Shown: positions 59,588 to 64,000 of the stretch, in pieces | How positions within the stretch are numbered: position 1 is the stretch's first letter | Layout: each line of letters begins with the position of its first letter | Assembly: GCA_030734395.1 (NCBI GenBank) | Contig: JAUZTG010000016.1 | Span: 2,232,001-2,296,000 of the forward strand | Source: Sarocladium kiliense | Taxonomy: Eukaryota > Ascomycota > Sordariomycetes > Hypocreales > Sarocladiaceae | DNA: 64,000 nucleotides | Direction: 5' to 3' | The notes under the pieces: model-generated | Told to the model about the DNA's origin: nothing | The model's input: the letters and a program-made list of their open reading frames with translations, nothing else | Database searches by the model: none | Program-made: the position numbers and the translations under genes

Positions 59588-61298
59588 CTAAGTGAGGTAC
59601 CTGAACGGCTTCTCAACAAGAATGCCCCTGGCTGCATCGGAGGCTTCCTTCTCTTCTAGCTTGAGGTTCTCCCTCTTGAGATAGAAATGCAGCACGGTAC
59701 TGGCAGCAATAGCCAAAAGTGCCATACCAGCATTTACGCTGAATGCCAACACAAACCTAGGCGATGCGTTGTCAGGGTAGAGATAGGAGCCATAGATGCT
59801 GCAGACAGTCGCAAGCGCATTGTTGAAGGCCAGTGCAGAGGCCCGCTTCGCCACAGGTCGGTAAATTGTGTTGGCAGTCCATACCATGGCCATGTTAAAG
59901 CCAGTATATACGCCGGGAAGCATAATCATTGTACCAAAATATCTTGGGCCGATGCCCGTAGCGACGGCAGCAATGACGAAGCCAATAAGCGCGCAGGCGA
60001 TAGGAACAACCGTGTGCCAGTACCGTTCCTGGCAGCGACCAGCGCTCCAAGACACAGCTGCACATACAACACAGGCCAGCAGGTATGGCGGAGCTGTGAG
60101 CAGGAGTGTGGTAATCCTGTCGCGACCGAAACTAGCGACCACAGTAGGGAAGAAAGAGTTGATGGCGATAGCGCTGGCGGAACCGTAGACGACGACGACG
60201 AGTATCCAGTTCTTAGGATCACGTAGGAGGAGCTTGAAGCCGTCGAACAGTGGTTGCTTTCCGGCGTCTTCCGCATTCCAATCCTCTTCGCCAGCGGCAT
60301 CCTCTTCCATTCTCCAACAGGCCATGGCCCGCTCCTCTTCAGATAGCCACTTCGTGTTTGCAGGGAAATCGGGAAGAACGTAATAGGCACCAGCTGCTAC
60401 CAGGACCGTCACCGAGCCTTCCAGAATGAACACCCATCGCCAAGCAAGCAGACCGCCAAGGCCATCCATGCCATCCGTAATTCCCGCAGCAATGAGGCCC
60501 GAGAAGGCTCCAGAGAGCATAGAACCAGAATAGAACAAGCCAGTTCGGAAGCCGAGCTCGCTGCGGACATACCAGGCGGAGAGCGTCGCGAGCGCTCCGG
60601 GGTAGAAGGCGGCTTCCACAAAACCAAGCAGAAATCGAGTAACGAGTAGACCAGCGAAGTTGTGTACGACTCCGGAGCAGGCACAGAGAATACCCTTTAC
60701 GTATGTTAGTGGCTTTATGCGGTAGTGATCAGATTGAAGAAAGTAGCCTACCCATGCAACCATGCAGGCAGAGAGATAGGCAGCGGGCCGACCAATTTTG
60801 GTGAGAAGCATATTCGAAGGAACCTGCATCAAAATGTAGCCGACGAAGAGGATTGATACACAAGTCTAATGCAATGCACGTATTAGCTATCAGCCACGCT
60901 CATCTTCCGAGGCCGTCTCCTCCGTAACCACTTACCTGGAACTCATTCGGTTTGAGGTTGAGGTCATCTTCCATGCCTCCCAGTCTTGCAGCGCCGATCG
61001 CATTGCTGAATTTCATCAGTCCTGTTGCGTCTTGTCGTGTGATGACAACGACTTACCGATCAAGATAGTTCATGATATAAATGAGGATCATGGTAGGCAA
61101 TAGACGCATGTCAACCTTTCGGAGAAGTTTCTTCTCGAGAGCCTTAAGCTCCTCAGGTGACTTGCCCGCCAGAACCATCGGCAGCGGCCTAACAAGATCA
61201 GCCCTAGATTCGCCTCCATTCTTGATGTCGAGGCTGTTGGCGAGCGATGTACTCTGAACCTGACCATCGGTGGCCGCATCGGTCCTATTATCAGCCAT
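59588..61298 (-). CDS. MFS transporter, anion:cation symporter (ACS, allantoate permease-like) family
   Basis: Five exons, four introns: 61298-61057, 61005-60936, 60865-60752 and 60694-59588, the second and third being short. They encode 510 residues. A hydrophilic head of about 60 residues ends in the family lead KVDMRLLPTMILIYIMNYLDR. Later blocks are GYILMQVPSNMLLTKIGRP, CMVAWGILCACSGVVHNFAG, TRFLLGFVEAAFYPGA and GLLAWRWVFILEG, all standard for the Dal5/Tna1-type ACS group that takes up organic anions such as allantoate, nicotinate or pantothenate. The 57-base intron at 60751-60695 is in frame and stop-free. If it were read, extra polar residues would fall inside helix 3. Confidence 0.9.
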
Positions 61299-62436
61299 GA
61301 CGGACAGGCCGGGTCTGGTGTATAGCAGATGAATGACTGTTGATGTTCAGATTGAGTTTCTCAGCTAGATTGCGCAGCGCAGAGACCTCAATTGACCTGG
61401 AATGTAGGAAGTCATCGAGGTCTTATACTGAAAAGACAAATTGCCGGCAAGGGCCGTAAGCGTTATCGCCTAGGCCAACCCAAACATGTCCCATGGGGCA
61501 AATCTTTACCCCAGCCCGAGACTAGAACCCTATCTGAGGAGAAAGAAGAAGCTTCCCGTCAAACGAGCGCACTGATAGAGACCGCGATCTGAGGCCTGGA
61601 TGTCGTCGCCAGGCCCCCAACTATCAGGATGGGCGACATGGCTCGGCCACAAGGTGTTAGCGGCCGAAGCTTAGGGAGGATGGGCCCGGTGACTTCACCA
61701 GCAAGGTTGACCGAGTCAGTGCAGACAAGGGAACGAAACCGCCAATGGAAGACACCGAAACGAGGCGACAATGGGCTCGGCCTCCTCCACTAGTGGCCGA
61801 AGTGGATTCGTTGTGCCTCTTCGACAAGATAACGGCAATGATAAAAAGCTTCGAGGCAACCGGCGAAATCATCGCCACCAAATTTGCGATATCAAGAGTT
61901 CTTGCCTTTTTGGCTGGGAACTACCGCGAAGTGGAGGCCACATCCTGACAAAGACGTTGGCATTCTCGTCATGACCGGCCGGGGGCGGGGGGCGGGCTCG
62001 ATTTAGTCCCGGGCAGACTACCTAGGGTGGTCAGGTCTCGATGACCATCAGTTGTGGTCAATGGTAGGAAACTTTCTGGCTTGCGTTGCGCGGTAGGGAG
62101 GAATTGATCTTAGTTATCACTGGAGGCACATCACGTGGTCGACATCGAAGCAAAGCGAATTGAGGCTCACGGTACCAAGCCCACCACCGGGCGATAAGAT
62201 TGTAATTTAGCTGAAGGCTGACTACGTGCTACACGGAGGTAGCTACAAGACGGGATTGCGGAGATGCTCCTTGAGACACAAACACCAGCACGCCCAGTCC
62301 ACGAAGTGAAGCTGAGAATTCCAGAGAGGTACCCCAAGGACCCTCATAATCAGCAAGCAAGCAAGGATCTTGTGCTTGAAGAAAATGGGCGTTCCTGTTC
62401 AAGTCCTCTGCGCTCTTAGTAGTTGTGGGAGACCAT
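61299..62436. other. Intergenic between the ACS transporter and the four-Cys gene
   Basis: 1.14 kb. Two plus-strand frames near 61745-61974 overlap in different frames with no features. No gene is seen. Confidence 0.4.
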
Positions 62437-62812
62437 TTAGAGAATCTTGACACAGTTGAGAGCATCAATGTTGATCAGTCCGAACTAAGGAGACATGAGC
62501 ATTAGCACACTGAGATAGAGATGGCTTGGAAGGATCAGAGCCTACCTGGGGAGCGCCAGCATCACAGCAAAAGGCACCGCCACCATTCTGGTCAAGGATG
62601 TTGCCCAAGGCACTGATGATGCCGAAGATTCCTTGAGTCTCCTGGACGTTGACCTGGACGCGGTTGTCGCTGCAGGTAGAGCTACCGCCTCCATGAGGTG
62701 GTTGCTCGGAACCATGACCACCACGCCTCTGTACATTCGTGACCGCAATATCAGCGGGAGCAGCAATAGCAACAGAGGCCATTGTGAGAGAAAAGACTGC
62801 GGAGAGCTTCAT
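62437..62812 (-). CDS. Small secreted four-cysteine protein resembling half a hydrophobin
   Basis: Two exons, 62812-62546 and 62484-62437, give 104 residues. The splice adds the C-terminus FGLINIDALNCVKIL and removes an intron that otherwise reads on to a stop at 62465. The signal peptide is MKLSAVFSLTMASVAIAA; QRR at residues 28-30 is a Kex2-type site before a Gly/His-rich segment. Cysteines are only C47, C82, C83 and C100: the order C...CC...C, one half of the eight-Cys hydrophobin pattern, and the ending GLINID...C.KIL resembles hydrophobin tails. It is a candidate surface-active or effector-like protein. A TATA box lies upstream. Confidence 0.75.
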
Positions 62813-63263
62813 GATGGAACGGTTGAGTCACTTTAGAAAGGATCTTGAATGAAGAGTGAAGTGAAAGGAATTGGATGGCTGGAGGATTATATTTTCTGAT
62901 ACCGGAAAAGACTTTGAGCAAGGAACTTTGACCTCAGGCGGGGAGATGGGGCATCTTTTATAGACATTCCAACGTGTTGAGAAGCGCAGATGACGCTCCA
63001 TGCTCCTCTCCACTAGTTGGACAGGGCCATGAAGACGCTCTTGAACATCGACCACTTGGCATGAGCTGAGGGAAGACGTGGGCATAGTCAATACCAACGG
63101 TCAGACTCGTGCTTGCGATGGAGACGAGAACAGTATGAGGAACGCAGATCGCAAATGGCCAAAGGTGAAGTCATACGTGTTTGGATATCGCTGGTAGAGG
63201 GAAGGCCCACCTCATGTGATGATCTGGCAATACTGACGACGTAACTAAACATACTATGGCTGA
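62813..63263. other. Promoter of the four-Cys gene and 3' region of its neighbour
   Basis: 451 bases with the TATA box at 62955-62962. Nothing else is recognised. Confidence 0.45.
62955..62962 (-). promoter_or_regulatory. TATA box of the four-Cys secreted protein gene
   Basis: TATAAAAG on the minus strand, 143-150 bases upstream of the ATG at 62812. A perfect consensus for a highly expressed secreted protein. Confidence 0.55.
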
Positions 63264-63663
63264 TTAAAAGCCCTGACTGCCAGTGTGCTTCTCAGAAGCG
63301 ATGATGCCGGCCCAAGAAAGAACGACGCTGAGGACCAGAAGGTCGGTGTGATTCAGCTCCGAGGGCTCTTTGGGAGTGAAGCCACAAGACCGGAGAGCAG
63401 TCTCGACTAGGTACTTCGGGTGCAGATCTTCAGATAGGAGTGATTGAACGTTGTGGTACTTCACAGGAATGATTCAATCACGATAATTGCTGCCTTCGTG
63501 GCGTTGATCAGCAGTGCGCCAGCAGCAAGCCACCGCACTGTATCGGCGACAAACATTCCTGCGGGATCCCCTCAGTGTTCAACTTTTCTATGTGCTAAAG
63601 ATGTCCGGCAATGTCGAAAGCAGCACGGTTTTCGACCGGATTGGAGTTACCAATTTCTGCCAT
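63264..63663 (-). CDS. Predicted 87-residue membrane protein, three short exons
   Basis: Exons 63663-63627, 63558-63482 and 63413-63264 (37, 77 and 150 bases) join in phases 1 and 0 to 88 codons including the stop. The product begins MAEIGNSNPVENR, has one likely helix in exon 2 (VRWLAAGALLINATKAAII) and another in exon 3 (LLVLSVVLSWAGIIAS) separated by a polar loop with CGFTPKEP, and ends HTGSQGF. Strong C/G preference at third codon positions in exon 3 and clean frames across all three pieces support it. The donors (GTGCTG, GTGATT) are not ideal. No family is recognised. Confidence 0.5.
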
Positions 63664-64000
63664 GTTGTTCATTCAACATTTTGGGCTCATTGTAAGGTAG
63701 TCCGTTGATGCAAACCTTGGATCCGAGTTTGGATTGCATCTGTTCTACCGTTCAGGAAGTACTTCAAATCAGCGATCTCCAATCAAGATCGATCATCACT
63801 GCTCAGATTTGACACCAAGCTTTCCCCTGCTTTGGTGGCGCTTGCTAGACACGTTGTCAAGTCACCAGCGGGGTGCCAGACAGTCCACATCTGGAAGGAT
63901 GTGCATTATCCTGCTAGCTGAAAATGCCTTTCCACTGACAAATAGACGAAACGGCCCAACGTTTGAGACCTGGTAGATCCCGTAAAGTTGGTAGTCGCCT
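63664..64000. other. Right edge, upstream of the 87-residue gene
   Basis: 337 bases. A plus-strand frame at 63734-63976 has no features. Nothing is recognised. Confidence 0.4.

Noticed and set aside
62437..62812. Ordinary class I or II hydrophobin
   Set aside because: Only four cysteines are encoded after correct splicing; hydrophobins need eight.

Overview
The window is a gene-dense stretch of a filamentous ascomycete (Pezizomycotina) chromosome. The evidence is protein genes split by short GT-AG introns (44 to about 90 bases) with CTRAY-like branch sites, TATA boxes ahead of secreted-enzyme genes, and a typical filamentous-fungal gene set: GH7 cellobiohydrolase, PDR-type ABC transporter, MFS drug and sugar transporters, P450, and SYP1, LTN1, TAM41 and MAD1 orthologues. 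Dothideomycetes would fit, but this is an impression and not a demonstration. No rRNA, tRNA, CRISPR array or intact transposon was recognised. Exon joins were worked out by hand from splice sites, frame and family resemblance; all complete genes except one give an exact multiple of three.

Left part (1-17 kb), secretion, transport and small-molecule metabolism: the 5' exon of a catalase at the edge, a membrane-anchored methyltransferase diverging from an FAD monooxygenase, an M14 zinc carboxypeptidase, an eight-exon sugar transporter, a carboxymuconolactone-decarboxylase-like protein, a P450, a GH7 cellobiohydrolase and a DHA1 drug transporter. No polyketide synthase, NRPS or terpene synthase backbone is present, so this is not a classical secondary-metabolite cluster; a catabolic neighbourhood is possible.

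Central part (18-47 kb), housekeeping: palmitoyl-protein thioesterase, a CIC1/UTP30-like ribosome biogenesis factor, a TOS4/PLM2-like FHA protein with ACGCG boxes upstream, a 108-residue protein, a 1,010-residue protein with 29-residue WNEPDG repeats, listerin (LTN1), a CDK-like kinase with an altered catalytic loop, SYP1, TAM41, MAD1 and a possible RG-rich protein.

Right part (47-64 kb), accessory again: an S10 serine carboxypeptidase with a one-base frame break, a PDR ABC transporter with an Arg/Ser-rich head, an amine-oxidase-like flavoprotein, an ACS-family MFS transporter, a four-cysteine secreted protein resembling half a hydrophobin, and an 87-residue membrane protein assembled from three short exons.

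The strongest candidates for undescribed biology are the WNEPDG-repeat protein, the half-hydrophobin-like protein and the Asn-less kinase.
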